Source: Bacillus sp. M6-12 (GTDB taxonomy: Bacteria > Bacillota > Bacilli > Bacillales > DSM-1321). Taken from it: a stretch of DNA of 64,000 bases. The notes under the pieces are model-generated. The model was not told where the DNA came from. It saw only the letters and a program-made list of their open reading frames with translations, and searched no databases. Shown here in pieces: positions 1-7,472 of the stretch. Positions within the stretch are counted from its first letter, which is position 1. The number at the start of each line of letters is the position of its first letter. The position numbers and the translations under genes are program-made. The DNA is taken from contig NZ_PGVF01000001.1 in assembly GCF_002860285.1 (NCBI RefSeq), positions 372,001 through 436,000 of the forward strand, read 5' to 3'.

Positions 1-96
1 GAAATTGCAAAAGTGGCTACCTTCTTAGCTTCGGATGATTCTTCTTGTATGACAGGCTCACCAGTTATTGCAGATGGTGGCTTTACAGCACTATAA
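1..96 (+). CDS. SDR family oxidoreductase, C-terminal end (partial)
   Basis: The window opens inside a reading frame that ends at a TAA at 94-96. The last 31 residues contain FLASDDSSCMTGSPVIADGG followed by FTAL, the usual C-terminus of short-chain dehydrogenase/reductases, in which FLASD.S..TG..i.vDGG closes the Rossmann domain. The catalytic Tyr-Lys and the cofactor-binding glycines lie outside the window, so substrate and cofactor cannot be told. A strong terminator follows within 10 bases. Confidence 0.85.
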   Translation, partial: EIAKVATFLASDDSSCMTGSPVIADGGFTAL

Positions 97-104
97 GAAC
101 ATAA

Positions 105-140
105 AAACAAGACGACTATTTAAAGTTGTCTTGTTTTTTA
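105..140 (+). terminator. Rho-independent terminator after the SDR gene
   Basis: A 12-bp stem pairs AAACAAGACGAC (105-116) with GTTGTCTTGTTT (125-136), with one G-T wobble, and runs into a T tract. It isolates the SDR gene from the accessory genes downstream. Confidence 0.85.
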
Positions 141-176
141 ATGTAAGGCAAGTTTAAGGCATTTTGGTCAAAGCTC

Positions 177-233
177 TTGTTATATTTCCTATTTAATAGA
201 GTATAATATGAAGTCTTTTATATAAAAGGATTA
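177..233 (+). promoter_or_regulatory. Promoter and AGGATT-box leader of the 266 gene
   Basis: A perfect -10 TATAAT lies at 202-207; the best -35 is TTGTTA at 177-182 with a long 19-bp spacer. The leader contains the palindrome CTTTTATATAAAAG followed by AAGGATTA (about 226-233), a leader element that recurs upstream of other genes here. The true Shine-Dalgarno lies further down, next to the start codon. Confidence 0.55.
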
Positions 234-265
234 TCAAAAAACAGATAAAATTTGGAGGAATTTAC

Positions 266-604
266 ATGAAACAAATTAACGAAACGGTAAAATTCATCGA
301 GGAAAAGATTTTAGAAATTACAGGCGGTCTTCCTATTGCAGTAGTAGAACAAGTACGAGAAACTGATGCTATTGTTATTTATGAAGGTAAACATTTATAT
401 GCTATCTCTAATCAAAAACTTGAAGGTGGTAGTGTAGTATCAGTATCAGGTACATCACAAGTTCCAGCAAAAGCTGAAACGATTGAAATGGGTTTATTGC
501 CATTCAATCACAATGCAGTTGTTGTAGAAGCTGTATTAGACCCTAAACAAGCTGAATTTATTAAAACGATTCTTATTGCGAAGAACTACATTCAATTGAT
601 TTAA
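266..604 (+). CDS. hypothetical protein, 112 aa
   Basis: An ATG is preceded by TTGGAGGA at good spacing. The protein is small, soluble and acidic, with no membrane segment or cysteine motif. The first 20 residues look helical and the rest alternates short hydrophobic strands (IVIYEGKHLYAIS, VVSVSG, AVVVEAVLD), suggesting an alpha/beta fold. I do not recognise the family. It is monocistronic, with a promoter-operator for the next gene 14 bases after its stop. Confidence 0.75.
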   Translation: MKQINETVKFIEEKILEITGGLPIAVVEQVRETDAIVIYEGKHLYAISNQKLEGGSVVSVSGTSQVPAKAETIEMGLLPFNHNAVVVEAVLDPKQAEFIKTILIAKNYIQLI

Positions 605-617
605 TTCTTCAGATTTC

Positions 618-647
618 GTTGACAATAGTCAACATAAATGATAAATT
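618..647 (+). promoter_or_regulatory. Inverted-repeat promoter/operator upstream of 687
   Basis: GTTGACAATAGTCAAC (618-633) is a perfect 6-4-6 inverted repeat. It contains TTGACA (619-624) as -35, and TAAATT (642-647) follows after 17 bp as a plausible -10. This is one of the best copies of the dispersed 16-bp operator-like repeat. Confidence 0.65.
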
Positions 648-686
648 TATATCATAGTATGATTCGTATTAAGAGGAGATGTTAAC

Positions 687-833
687 GTGAATAAAAAAGT
701 CAAAACTATTATTATTGCTACCGTTGTAATCGGAATTGTTGCTTGTGTGATTGGAGTAGTTGAAGCTACTCGTGTTCCCTATGTTGAAGGAACATTGAAT
801 CAACTTGTACATGATTATTACGCAAACAAATAA
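687..833 (+). CDS. single-pass membrane peptide, 48 aa
   Basis: A GTG start lies 6-7 bases after AAGAGGAGAT. After MNKKVKT the peptide has one hydrophobic segment (about residues 8-25, IIIATVVIGIVACVIGVV) and then a polar tail of about 20 residues. Basic residues before the helix favour an N-in topology. It has its own promoter and is closed by a strong terminator at 844. Function unknown. Confidence 0.7.
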   Translation: MNKKVKTIIIATVVIGIVACVIGVVEATRVPYVEGTLNQLVHDYYANK

Positions 834-843
834 ATAGTATCAT

Positions 844-872
844 AAAAGCCCTTCTATAATAGAAGGGCTTTT
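844..872 (+). terminator. Rho-independent terminator
   Basis: AAAAGCCCTTC pairs with GAAGGGCTTTT around a 7-nt loop. The same AGCCCTTC stem recurs at 2102-2126. Confidence 0.85.
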
Positions 873-939
873 ATGTATTTAGATTCTTTATTGAGATATG
901 ATAAAATATAGGAAGAAATGGAATGGAGGCTTTGAAATC

Positions 940-2094
940 ATGAGTACAGCAAACTCATTATCACTTTTAATAGAAAAGCAATGGGAAGCCTTTTTACGTA
1001 TATCAAGTAGCAAAGATTATGCTAATCGTATAGAAAGACAGAAACATCTAAGTGACCTCTACAAACAATTGTTTCAAGAAGACCCCTTTAATCGTTTTGC
1101 CATTCGGAATCAATCATGGAAAAAAGATTTTGGTCATGTCCATGTATCATTTGAAGCACCTGATTTTCAAACACAAGGAGATAGTTTTTTAGAAAGTTCT
1201 CCACTAAATCTGCATTGTACCCTACATACAGACAAAGAAGATTATACCCTCATAATTCCTTTACATCGTCACAATATGGAGCTTTATTTATATGGAATTT
1301 TGACAACCAGCACATTACCTTCCCTTTTATCAAACATAGATGGTTGTTTTATTGCAAGACCCTTTAATGAACCGACTTCTTATAAATGGATGATAAGACA
1401 CGAAGATTTCCTTGATTCCTTATATCCAGAAGAATATGAATGGGTAAACGAGCTAACTAACGCCTGTCTCCTTGCTTTTGAAGACCTAAATGTTCTACAT
1501 CTACAACAAATATTTTTTAACGGAAAACTACGCTATTCTATCGGAGACTTAGAATTATTAAAAGCGTGGAGTTATGGATATATTTATACCTCTGATACTC
1601 ATAAAGGAAAACTTTACGATTCTTTTTCTTTCAAGGACTTTTGTAGTTGGGCGAAAAATTCAGAATACAAATACGGTATGAATTTACGGATAAAAGACCT
1701 TTCATATGGGTTTAATCCCTTTAATTGCGAATGGATTATTGAAAAAGAACCTACTCCTTCATGGTTTGAATTAAAAGAGGGAGAAGAAACACAAGTTGAA
1801 GGGATATTAACAATAGAAAATCATAACCTTCCCATAGACGTGATAAAAACACGAAAAAAATGGGGTTGGAAGGATTCAGATTATCTCCTTCCTGTTAGAG
1901 AAAAGGCAAACATTCAATCAGCCTACACAAACCAGGTTTTTACTATAAATGGAGAAAAAAGAACATTAAAGGAATGGTCAAATCTAACGTATATTCCTCT
2001 TGCTATCCTCATTAGTCGGATTCATAATGGTTGGAATATGGATGATTTACTATCAGATAGCCCAAAAGAAACACCTGCAAAACGGAATAAGTAA
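940..2094 (+). CDS. hypothetical protein with C-terminal phage-type HTH, 384 aa
   Basis: I start at ATG 940 because GGAGG lies about 10 bases upstream; an in-frame ATG at 898 lacks a ribosome binding site. The C-terminal ~45 residues (FTINGEKRTLKEWS...ISRIHNGWNMDDLL) match the small helix-turn-helix motif common in phage and homing-endonuclease proteins, in which NG...TL.EWA......I..R...GW...eAL recurs. The first ~300 residues, rich in aromatic residues, contain no motif I recognise and no nuclease signature. It is monocistronic with its own terminator. A role in DNA binding is inference from the tail. Confidence 0.75.
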   Translation: MSTANSLSLLIEKQWEAFLRISSSKDYANRIERQKHLSDLYKQLFQEDPFNRFAIRNQSWKKDFGHVHVSFEAPDFQTQGDSFLESSPLNLHCTLHTDKEDYTLIIPLHRHNMELYLYGILTTSTLPSLLSNIDGCFIARPFNEPTSYKWMIRHEDFLDSLYPEEYEWVNELTNACLLAFEDLNVLHLQQIFFNGKLRYSIGDLELLKAWSYGYIYTSDTHKGKLYDSFSFKDFCSWAKNSEYKYGMNLRIKDLSYGFNPFNCEWIIEKEPTPSWFELKEGEETQVEGILTIENHNLPIDVIKTRKKWGWKDSDYLLPVREKANIQSAYTNQVFTINGEKRTLKEWSNLTYIPLAILISRIHNGWNMDDLLSDSPKETPAKRNK

Positions 2095-2101
2095 AAGAAA
2101 A

Positions 2102-2126
2102 TAGCCCTTCTATTATGGAAGGGCTA
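2102..2126 (+). terminator. Rho-independent terminator
   Basis: TAGCCCTTC pairs with GAAGGGCTA around TATTATG directly after the 940-2094 gene. It has little T tract, so it may act in either direction. Confidence 0.7.
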
Positions 2127-2143
2127 TCCTGTATGTTCGTTCA

Positions 2144-2302
2144 TTATGCCTTTTGAATTAATACGAATCCATTCATTTCAATGTCGCTGTAAAACGTACC
2201 ATTATAGGCTTCTAACTCTTTCATTACAGCAGGAACATGTTCCTTTTCTACAATGGTTTCACCTGTATAAACGACTAATTCTGCTTTATATTTGGCATCC
2301 AC
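2144..2302 (-). CDS. small hypothetical protein, 52 aa
   Basis: On the minus strand AAAAGGAGGT is followed 8 bases later by a GTG start at 2302 and an open frame of 53 codons to TAA at 2144. The product begins VDAKYKAELVVYTGET and ends GFVLIQKA, an alternating hydrophobic/charged pattern suggesting a small beta-rich fold. The perfect ribosome binding site supports it over the antisense plus-strand frame. Confidence 0.7.
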   Translation of the reverse strand: MDAKYKAELVVYTGETIVEKEHVPAVMKELEAYNGTFYSDIEMNGFVLIQKA

Positions 2303-2347
2303 TTTTCTATACCTCCTTTTTTAAACTCTTATCTCTTCTACTATGTA

Positions 2348-2620
2348 CTATTTGACTAAATCGTACATCATATCAGTGGAAATTTTCTCCATTGAGTCTG
2401 GAAGAACCTTTTCATTTAAAGAAACATATAAGTCTTCAATCTCTTTTTTCTTTTTAGGTGATTTTCTGTGAAGATATTCACCAGCTAATTTTTTAAACAA
2501 ATGCAACTCATTTGATAGATTATCTTTTGTTGATTTCTCTTGTTTGGTACTAATTTCAATACCCTTTTTCCATTTTGATATTGATAGTATATCTTCTTTC
2601 TTATTCTTTTCTATCTTCAT
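2348..2620 (-). CDS. Lys/Glu-rich hypothetical protein, 90 aa
   Basis: A highly charged, probably helical protein with a KSPKKKKEIEDLY segment near residue 62. ATG 2620 follows GAGGAGGTA closely; a TTG at 2644 would add eight residues but has no ribosome binding site. No domain recognised. It is the last gene of a minus-strand group that includes 2670-4176. Confidence 0.65.
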   Translation of the reverse strand: MKIEKNKKEDILSISKWKKGIEISTKQEKSTKDNLSNELHLFKKLAGEYLHRKSPKKKKEIEDLYVSLNEKVLPDSMEKISTDMMYDLVK

Positions 2621-2669
2621 TACCTCCTCAAAGTTTGTTTTCAATCTATTATTTCTTGCTCTTTACCCC

Positions 2670-3206
2670 TTAAATATACATTCCGATTTCAAATCCAACG
2701 ATAATCCCATCGTCTTGCAATTTTTTCAATACTTCATTCACTTTGTAGTAAACGCCTTTTGCAATAGAATGTTCTTTGTTTTTCATTAAAATGGCTTGAT
2801 AATCATATGGTTGCAAGAAATCTTCATCCAATATATCTATATTGGTAATCTCCAACGTCTCTTTATCGACTGATAGATTAAAACTAATGTCGTTCCCTAC
2901 ACTTCTGCAATAGTATAAAGTAGGTTCGTGATGGTTCGTAAATCCATACTTCAATAAGGATTCTGCAGTTTGATTTCCACTAATTTTAATATGTTTATTA
3001 AATCCTTTAGGCGTTAAATCTTCTTCTTTAGGCTCTATAATGACAACATCGTACACTCTACATATCTCCTTCCTTTGTTCTCCCATGATACTATTTATCT
3101 TATTTTCTCTTTTCGCCTCATTTTCTTTCGCTCTACTATGAAATTTTTCAGTAGCTTCTTCACTTAATTTAGGAGGCTGTCTGGTGAGTGAACTAATGAT
3201 AATCAC
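2670..3206 (-). CDS. hypothetical protein, 178 aa (start uncertain)
   Basis: The frame opens with GTG 3206, five bases after the stop of the 3212 gene, but without a spaced Shine-Dalgarno. A GTG at 3056 has AAGGAG nine bases upstream and would give a 128-residue protein starting VYDVVIIEP. The C-terminal part is alpha/beta in character (LYYCRSVGNDISFNLSV, GIIVGFEIGMYI). Family not recognised. Confidence 0.65.
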   Translation of the reverse strand: MIIISSLTRQPPKLSEEATEKFHSRAKENEAKRENKINSIMGEQRKEICRVYDVVIIEPKEEDLTPKGFNKHIKISGNQTAESLLKYGFTNHHEPTLYYCRSVGNDISFNLSVDKETLEITNIDILDEDFLQPYDYQAILMKNKEHSIAKGVYYKVNEVLKKLQDDGIIVGFEIGMYI

Positions 3207-3211
3207 CTTCT

Positions 3212-3424
3212 TTACGATTTTTTCAATGCTTTTTCACGCCTCTTGTCACACCAATAACAAAGGGCAATATCTTCCCTTTTCTTTTTGTATAACGTCACTA
3301 CGTCTTTTTCACATTGAGGACATTTCTGTTTGTCGTATTTCACTGTCAACCCCCCCCTTAATTGTGTTAGAGTCATAACACTAATTTGTTTAAGAAGGTT
3401 TTTATCTTCTATTATTTCAAGCAA
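3212..3424 (-). CDS. zinc-ribbon protein, 70 aa
   Basis: Two cysteine pairs, CPQC and CYWC, about 20 residues apart form a zinc ribbon in the C-terminal 43 residues. TTG 3424 has GAGGAGG at good spacing and overlaps the end of the HAD gene. A G8 tract (rc of 3350-3357) followed by GTG 3343 gives an equally good start for a 43-residue protein that is all zinc ribbon. It lies between two minus-strand genes in a compact operon. Function unknown. Confidence 0.65.
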   Translation of the reverse strand: MLEIIEDKNLLKQISVMTLTQLRGGLTVKYDKQKCPQCEKDVVTLYKKKREDIALCYWCDKRREKALKKS

Positions 3425-4176
3425 GAAATAACCTCCTCGATAGAATGAATAACTTGAAGTGGTTGATTTGTTCTATCAATTTGGTAATGGTCAAACGCCC
3501 ATGTATCCCTTTCTAAGTGAATAGCACTCATTCCTACTTCTAAGGCAGGGTAAATGTCACTCTTTAAAGAGTTTCCTATCATATAGGCATTAGAAGAGGT
3601 GATTTCTCTCTCATTTAGCAATTCTTTTAGTACAACTGGATTTTTCATTGGGACAATAATAACTTCATTAAAGAATGAAGATAATTTGGCATCCAATACT
3701 CTTTTTTCTTGTATAGCAACTGTCCCTGCAGTCAACAGCATAAGAGAATATCCTTCCTCTTTTAACTTTGTGAGTGTTTCATACGTGTGAGGATAGGTTT
3801 CAAGAGCGGTTTCGTAAAGACTATATGCCAATGTATAAATATCTCTTTTCGTTTCTTCTTGAATGATGTGTTGAGATGCTTTGGCGTACCATTCATATGT
3901 TTGTACCCAACTGGTCGGAAATCGTTCAGGTGAAAAACCCATCTGCTTCACATTTTCTAAATCTATTTCATTCATTTTATCAATGATTTCCTTCGGGCTT
4001 TCACTTAAAGATAGGATGCTGATAATTCGATTGGCTACTAAAAGAGACGTTTGGTTGAATAGCTCTTGCGTAGGAATCAATGTATCATCCATATCAAAAA
4101 TTAATACAGGCTTAATTATGTTCCCCTTCTTTCCAATTGCTTTTCCGACTTTAGATGGAAGAATCACTTTTTTCAT
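3412..4176 (-). CDS. HAD-superfamily hydrolase (phosphoglycolate-phosphatase-like), 254 aa
   Basis: Motif I is FDMDDTL (about residues 28-34, catalytic aspartates), motif II is LLTAGT (about 147-152), and motif IV is GNSLKSD (about 202-208). The helical insert between motif I and II makes this a C1-cap HAD enzyme of the Gph/YjjG type, usual length 210-250 residues. Such enzymes dephosphorylate small phosphorylated metabolites in the cytoplasm; the substrate cannot be told. The first ~22 residues (KKVILPSKVGKAIGKKGN) are a basic extension. First gene of the minus-strand operon driven from 4229-4258. Confidence 0.85.
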   Translation of the reverse strand: MKKVILPSKVGKAIGKKGNIIKPVLIFDMDDTLIPTQELFNQTSLLVANRIISILSLSESPKEIIDKMNEIDLENVKQMGFSPERFPTSWVQTYEWYAKASQHIIQEETKRDIYTLAYSLYETALETYPHTYETLTKLKEEGYSLMLLTAGTVAIQEKRVLDAKLSSFFNEVIIVPMKNPVVLKELLNEREITSSNAYMIGNSLKSDIYPALEVGMSAIHLERDTWAFDHYQIDRTNQPLQVIHSIEEVISCLK

Positions 4177-4228
4177 ATTTTTTACCCTGCCCTTTTCTGT
4201 TTATGTAATAAATTTAAATTATATATAA

Positions 4229-4258
4229 ATCATACCATTTTTATTGACTATATTCAAT
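4229..4258 (-). promoter_or_regulatory. Promoter with inverted-repeat -35 for the HAD operon
   Basis: ATTGACTATATTCAAT (4243-4258) supplies TTGAAT (4257-4252) as minus-strand -35, with TATGAT (4234-4229) after exactly 17 bp. On the other strand the same repeat offers TTGACT towards the 4385 gene, so one site may serve divergent genes. Confidence 0.65.
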
Positions 4259-4384
4259 GGAACATGACTTATTTAATCTGTGAAAACCACCGTTTTATAA
4301 TATGTGAACAAAAATGTATAATATAAGGTAATCTATAAACAAGGGATTCTATTGAATGTACTTAATAAGGAGAGGGTTTTTACT

Positions 4385-5098
4385 ATGGATTTTCAAAAGG
4401 AATTAGAATTTTTAAAGGAAGCGACAGTCGGTTTATTTAATAAGAAAGGTGTTTCATTTGATTTTGGAGCAAAACCATATTCTACAGGTGGTCATGTCGT
4501 TCGGATTCTTATTGTCAATGGTGATTCATCGACACATGGAAATCATCAACGATTAGAACTATCTTATCTAACTGCTAAAGATACGATTCATGTATCCTTG
4601 CTGAATAATTCTGTTACTTATGAAAAAGTAAGCAAAGAGGTAAAAAAAGAGGTAATTCAGTCCTATATGAATGAATTGCTGGATTCTCCAAGAGGAAAAG
4701 GCGAAAAATCCTTTTCAGAAGAAAATGATGTGATTGATTTTTACGCTATCTTAAATACCTTATCTGACCAAGTGTTTTCAAATGATTTCTTTGAATTCAA
4801 CAGTTGGAAAAAAACGATTTATCTACATGAGGAACTTAAGGTAGGATATAATGCGTTGAACAATGAGCTACATGTTCATGGTGGAGTTGGAAGTGTTGCA
4901 AAAATGGGTGATTTGCATGACATTACAGCTTCTATTGAATTGGGAACTCTTCCAGAAACAAATAAAACATATATGAATGTTCATTCAAGTATTGCACCTT
5001 CACCAACCTATCCAAAAGGGGTATATGAAGAGGCAACAGTAGATATGTTCGTTCAATCGGTTATCGAACAGTATCAAGGTGCTTGGAATAAAAAATAA
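4385..5098 (+). CDS. hypothetical protein, 237 aa
   Basis: I choose ATG 4385, nine bases after AAGGAGAGGG; an upstream in-frame codon at 4352 has no such site. TATAATATAAG lies at about 4318-4328 and the leader carries an AAGGGATT box at 4341-4348. The protein is soluble, with strand-like segments (KTIYLHEELKVGYNA, ELHVHGGVG) and no catalytic signature I recognise. It stands alone between divergent genes and a terminator. Confidence 0.75.
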   Translation: MDFQKELEFLKEATVGLFNKKGVSFDFGAKPYSTGGHVVRILIVNGDSSTHGNHQRLELSYLTAKDTIHVSLLNNSVTYEKVSKEVKKEVIQSYMNELLDSPRGKGEKSFSEENDVIDFYAILNTLSDQVFSNDFFEFNSWKKTIYLHEELKVGYNALNNELHVHGGVGSVAKMGDLHDITASIELGTLPETNKTYMNVHSSIAPSPTYPKGVYEEATVDMFVQSVIEQYQGAWNKK

Positions 5099-5112
5099 TT
5101 CATAAAAATGCT

Positions 5113-5145
5113 AAAGACCTATCTATTTATTTAGAGGGTCTTTTG
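5113..5145 (+). terminator. Rho-independent terminator
   Basis: AAAGACC (5113-5119) pairs with GGTCTTT (5137-5143) after the 4385-5098 gene, followed by T residues. Confidence 0.6.
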
Positions 5146-5276
5146 TATTTCATGATAATTTGTCTAATCATCAGATAGGGATACCCTGCTATAATGGATT
5201 AACAAATCCTGAATATAATGGTCATATAGCAATCAATTCGGAGTCATATAGACAGTTTATATAAGGGGAGATTTTT

Positions 5277-5867
5277 ATGGATTATAGAGGAATGGTTGAA
5301 GTTGTAAAACAGGTAACTGGATTAGACGTTCCAGTTTATTTCTCTGATATGGAAGCCAATTGCATTGGTAGTCCTTATTTTGGAATTGGAAACCACAGCA
5401 TAGATATTTGGGATGAAGTAGGTGAAGACTTATTCGATGACCCTATGTTTGAGCTTACCGATTTCATTGAAAACAAGCATTTGAAATACTATCATGTGGG
5501 ATTACCTGATAAAATCATGAAAAAAGATGACGACTTTCTTTACACTGTAACAGAGGAGCAATTAAGAGAAAATGGTATTGCTATAACCTTAACAAGACCT
5601 CTTTTAGAGACCTTTGTTATTCTTCATGAATTTGGACATGCTCATGAACTGTTTGTTTCTTATGAAGGAAATGTAGAGAAATATCTGCAGGAAACAACTG
5701 AAGAAAACAATCATACCAGCTATCAAATCCGAGCTTATGGATTAGGTGGTACGGAAAAAGGATTGCGACTTCATAAGTCCACTGCAACAGAGAAATATGC
5801 TGACGCTTTTGCGATTCAACACTTTCAAAAAGTCATAAAAATAGGAATCGAACAGCATTTGTTTTAA
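5277..5867 (+). CDS. zinc metallopeptidase-like protein (HEFGH), 196 aa
   Basis: HEFGHAHE at residues 117-124 is a classic HExxH zinc-binding helix, and TEKYADAFA (172-180) supplies the downstream glutamate as third ligand, the pattern of gluzincin and ImmA/IrrE-like peptidases. There is no signal peptide, so it should act in the cytoplasm. A helix-turn-helix partner, as in ImmA/ImmR modules, is not adjacent, which argues against simple repressor cleavage. The start has AAGGGGAG nine bases upstream. Substrate unknown. Confidence 0.75.
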   Translation: MDYRGMVEVVKQVTGLDVPVYFSDMEANCIGSPYFGIGNHSIDIWDEVGEDLFDDPMFELTDFIENKHLKYYHVGLPDKIMKKDDDFLYTVTEEQLRENGIAITLTRPLLETFVILHEFGHAHELFVSYEGNVEKYLQETTEENNHTSYQIRAYGLGGTEKGLRLHKSTATEKYADAFAIQHFQKVIKIGIEQHLF

Positions 5868-5872
5868 TGCGT

Positions 5873-5906
5873 AAAAGGACTGATAGTTGGTTATCGGTCT
5901 TTTTCC
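5873..5906 (+). terminator. Rho-independent terminator
   Basis: AAAGGACTGATAG pairs imperfectly with TTATCGGTCTTT and ends in a T tract, directly after the metallopeptidase gene. Confidence 0.65.
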
Positions 5907-5939
5907 TTTATTAGAGTATTCATTGAGAGGAGGTTGTTT

Positions 5940-6131
5940 ATGTTTTCAGCAAAGTTAGTATCAGTTCTTTTGTTTCTGCTCGTTCTTTTGTTGTTTTTTA
6001 TGCACAGGGTATGTAGTAAGATAAGCAATGAGACGGAACGAGAAGCATTTGAAAGTATGTTTACGTATGCTGAGATTCTGGCACTTTTGGCGTTTATGAT
6101 GTCATTAGGCAATTTATTTCACCTTTTTTAA
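5940..6131 (+). CDS. small two-helix membrane protein, 63 aa
   Basis: GAGAGGAGG is followed six bases later by ATG 5940. Residues 4-22 (AKLVSVLLFLLVLLLFFMH) and about 45-60 are hydrophobic, separated by a polar SKISNETEREAFES segment, giving a two-pass hairpin. Function unknown; it has its own terminator. Confidence 0.75.
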   Translation: MFSAKLVSVLLFLLVLLLFFMHRVCSKISNETEREAFESMFTYAEILALLAFMMSLGNLFHLF

Positions 6132-6133
6132 AG

Positions 6134-6159
6134 AAAAGAGACTTTGTTTCTCTTTTTTT
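6134..6159 (+). terminator. Rho-independent terminator
   Basis: AAAAGAGA (6134-6141) pairs with TCTCTTTT (6149-6156) and continues into Ts. Confidence 0.7.
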
Positions 6160-6163
6160 ACAT

Positions 6164-6187
6164 AGAAAAAGACCGCAAAAACGGTCT
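6164..6187 (-). terminator. Rho-independent terminator (minus strand)
   Basis: AGACCG pairs with CGGTCT around CAAAAA, with a minus-strand T tract; it ends the 6232 group. The same AGACC stem recurs at 8169, 18291 and 19001. Confidence 0.75.
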
Positions 6188-6231
6188 CCTCGATTCTTTA
6201 AATAACAACAATCTTGTCAAATTTCAATGAT

Positions 6232-6435
6232 TTACCTATCCCATCCTAAACTTCTTGCACCAGTATTGTAATTATCCCAACATTCCGTTCTAAGACCCTC
6301 CAAAAATTCTTCCAATTCTTCTTTTGTTCGTTCTTTTTTCGGGCTTTTTTCTGGTTTTCCTTCCCATAAGAAATCTTGAATCTCTTTTGCGATTTCCTCA
6401 TATCCTTCAACCATATCACGTTGAACACTACTCAT
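6232..6435 (-). CDS. acidic hypothetical protein, 67 aa
   Basis: ATG 6435 follows AAAGGAGC. The protein is highly charged, with KSPKKERTKEELEEFLEGL predicting a long helix and a C-terminal WDNYNTGARSLGWDR. No family recognised. Confidence 0.65.
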   Translation of the reverse strand: MSSVQRDMVEGYEEIAKEIQDFLWEGKPEKSPKKERTKEELEEFLEGLRTECWDNYNTGARSLGWDR

Positions 6436-6464
6436 GATTCCTGCTCCTTTCTATCTACCCTTTT

Positions 6465-6743
6465 TTAATTCTTTTCATTTTCAGATAAATCAACCTCAAT
6501 ATAACCCGATTTATATGTCCCAAATAGTTTACTAAAGAAAGTTGCATTGTTATATAGCTCTTCTTCCGTTACCATCGGTTTCCAATGAGGGCATTTAATG
6601 ATTCCTGGTAACTTAGTTCCACGTTCCTCAACAGCTTTTTCATTAACACACCACCAAGATTGAGAAGCCTGACAAAAGTTACAATCAAAACAACTTTTTC
6701 TATCACTATCAGGTGTTCCATTTATAGCCATACCTAATTTCAT
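6465..6743 (-). CDS. cysteine-rich hypothetical protein, 92 aa
   Basis: Near residues 18-33 CFDCNFC is followed by a further cysteine (WWCVNE), and a fifth lies in IIKCPHW, a spacing that suits a zinc or iron-sulfur site. The start has GGAGGAG six bases upstream. No enzyme domain visible; first gene of a short minus-strand pair. Confidence 0.7.
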   Translation of the reverse strand: MKLGMAINGTPDSDRKSCFDCNFCQASQSWWCVNEKAVEERGTKLPGIIKCPHWKPMVTEEELYNNATFFSKLFGTYKSGYIEVDLSENEKN

Positions 6744-6763
6744 TTTTTCTCCTCCATAATAAA

Positions 6764-6808
6764 TTCTGAATAGAAATCCTAATCTATAAAACTCTTACTA
6801 TAGTAAGA
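6764..6808 (-). promoter_or_regulatory. Promoter with perfect 16-bp palindrome and AGGATT leader hairpin
   Basis: TCTTACTATAGTAAGA (6793-6808) is a perfect palindrome sharing the CTATAG core of the dispersed operator repeat, and includes TACTAT as a possible minus-strand -10. The leader continues with ATAGA-TTAGGATT-TCTAT (rc of about 6771-6788), a hairpin with AGGATT in its loop, before the GGAGG of the 6743 gene. Confidence 0.5.
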
Positions 6809-6856
6809 AAAAGGCAATTTATTTATTCAACAAAAAAGTGTCTGTTAATTTGTTCA

Positions 6857-6979
6857 CTACTCCCATAGAAAGTTAAACTTTTCGAGTTTTTTAATTGTCT
6901 TTTTGAGAATACGTTTTTTCTTTGTTCTGTTATGAATGTTAATCAACGTATCAAGTTCTTTGAGGTAATCAAAAGGCAT
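6857..6979 (-). CDS. basic peptide, 40 aa
   Basis: ATG 6979 opens a 41-codon frame, product MPFDYLKELDTLINIHNRTK then a lysine-rich stretch and NFLWE. The ribosome binding site (GGGAG, 13 bases away) is poor. An operator-like repeat with a minus-strand promoter candidate lies upstream at 7088-7103. Possibly a small DNA- or RNA-binding peptide; it may not be expressed. Confidence 0.35.
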   Translation of the reverse strand: MPFDYLKELDTLINIHNRTKKKRILKKTIKKLEKFNFLWE

Positions 6980-7087
6980 ATTTTACTTTCAACTCCCAAT
7001 GTCGAATTATTACTTTTTGAATAATTTATAGTTCCCCTTCATTTTTATGTAAGTTAAGTCTGCTTATAGGTTAAGATTACCATATTC

Positions 7088-7103
7088 ATAGACTATATTC
7101 AAT
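7088..7103. promoter_or_regulatory. Copy of the 16-bp operator-like repeat
   Basis: ATAGACTATATTCAAT. On the minus strand TTGAAT (7102-7097) is followed by TAATCT (7079-7074) after 17 bp, a fair promoter for the short minus-strand gene at 6857. Confidence 0.5.
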
Positions 7104-7163
7104 AAAATATGGTTATTTACAATTATAGGGCTGTATTAAAGATATTTAATAGGTAAAAGCAAA

Positions 7164-7192
7164 ACCCACAAAAAATTGATTTTCTGTGGGCT
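7164..7192 (-). terminator. Rho-independent terminator
   Basis: CCCACA pairs with TGTGGG downstream of the 7232 gene, with minus-strand Ts beyond. Confidence 0.7.
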
Positions 7193-7231
7193 TCATTATT
7201 GCTTAATACGCTCTATTTTACTAAATTCTTT

Positions 7232-7444
7232 TTAATAAACCAATTTGGTTTCTTTCCCACACATGACACAAATCACATCCATTGCATCTGGTTGGTTTTG
7301 GTGACAATAAAATAGCCCATTTGAGTTTTGCTCAATGCTTTCAGATAGGTCAAGTTCTTCCTTCTCCGTAAATTCGGATGGTTTTAGTTCTACCTTTCCT
7401 TCACTTCCACAATCACACTTCATATACAACGTCATGTTTAACAT
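7232..7444 (-). CDS. zinc-ribbon-like protein, 70 aa
   Basis: MKCDCGS near the start and VICVMCGKETK near the end give two cysteine pairs about 45 residues apart, fitting a small zinc-binding fold. The start has AAAAGGAG at good spacing. Function unknown. Confidence 0.7.
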   Translation of the reverse strand: MLNMTLYMKCDCGSEGKVELKPSEFTEKEELDLSESIEQNSNGLFYCHQNQPDAMDVICVMCGKETKLVY

Positions 7445-7472
7445 AAAATAGTATCTCCTTTTTTAATTCTGA

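Noticed and set aside
2146..2355. 69-residue plus-strand frame
   Set aside because: It is antisense to a 52-codon minus-strand gene with a perfect ribosome binding site, and itself lacks one; its product is a Leu/Phe/Tyr-rich string typical of a shadow frame.
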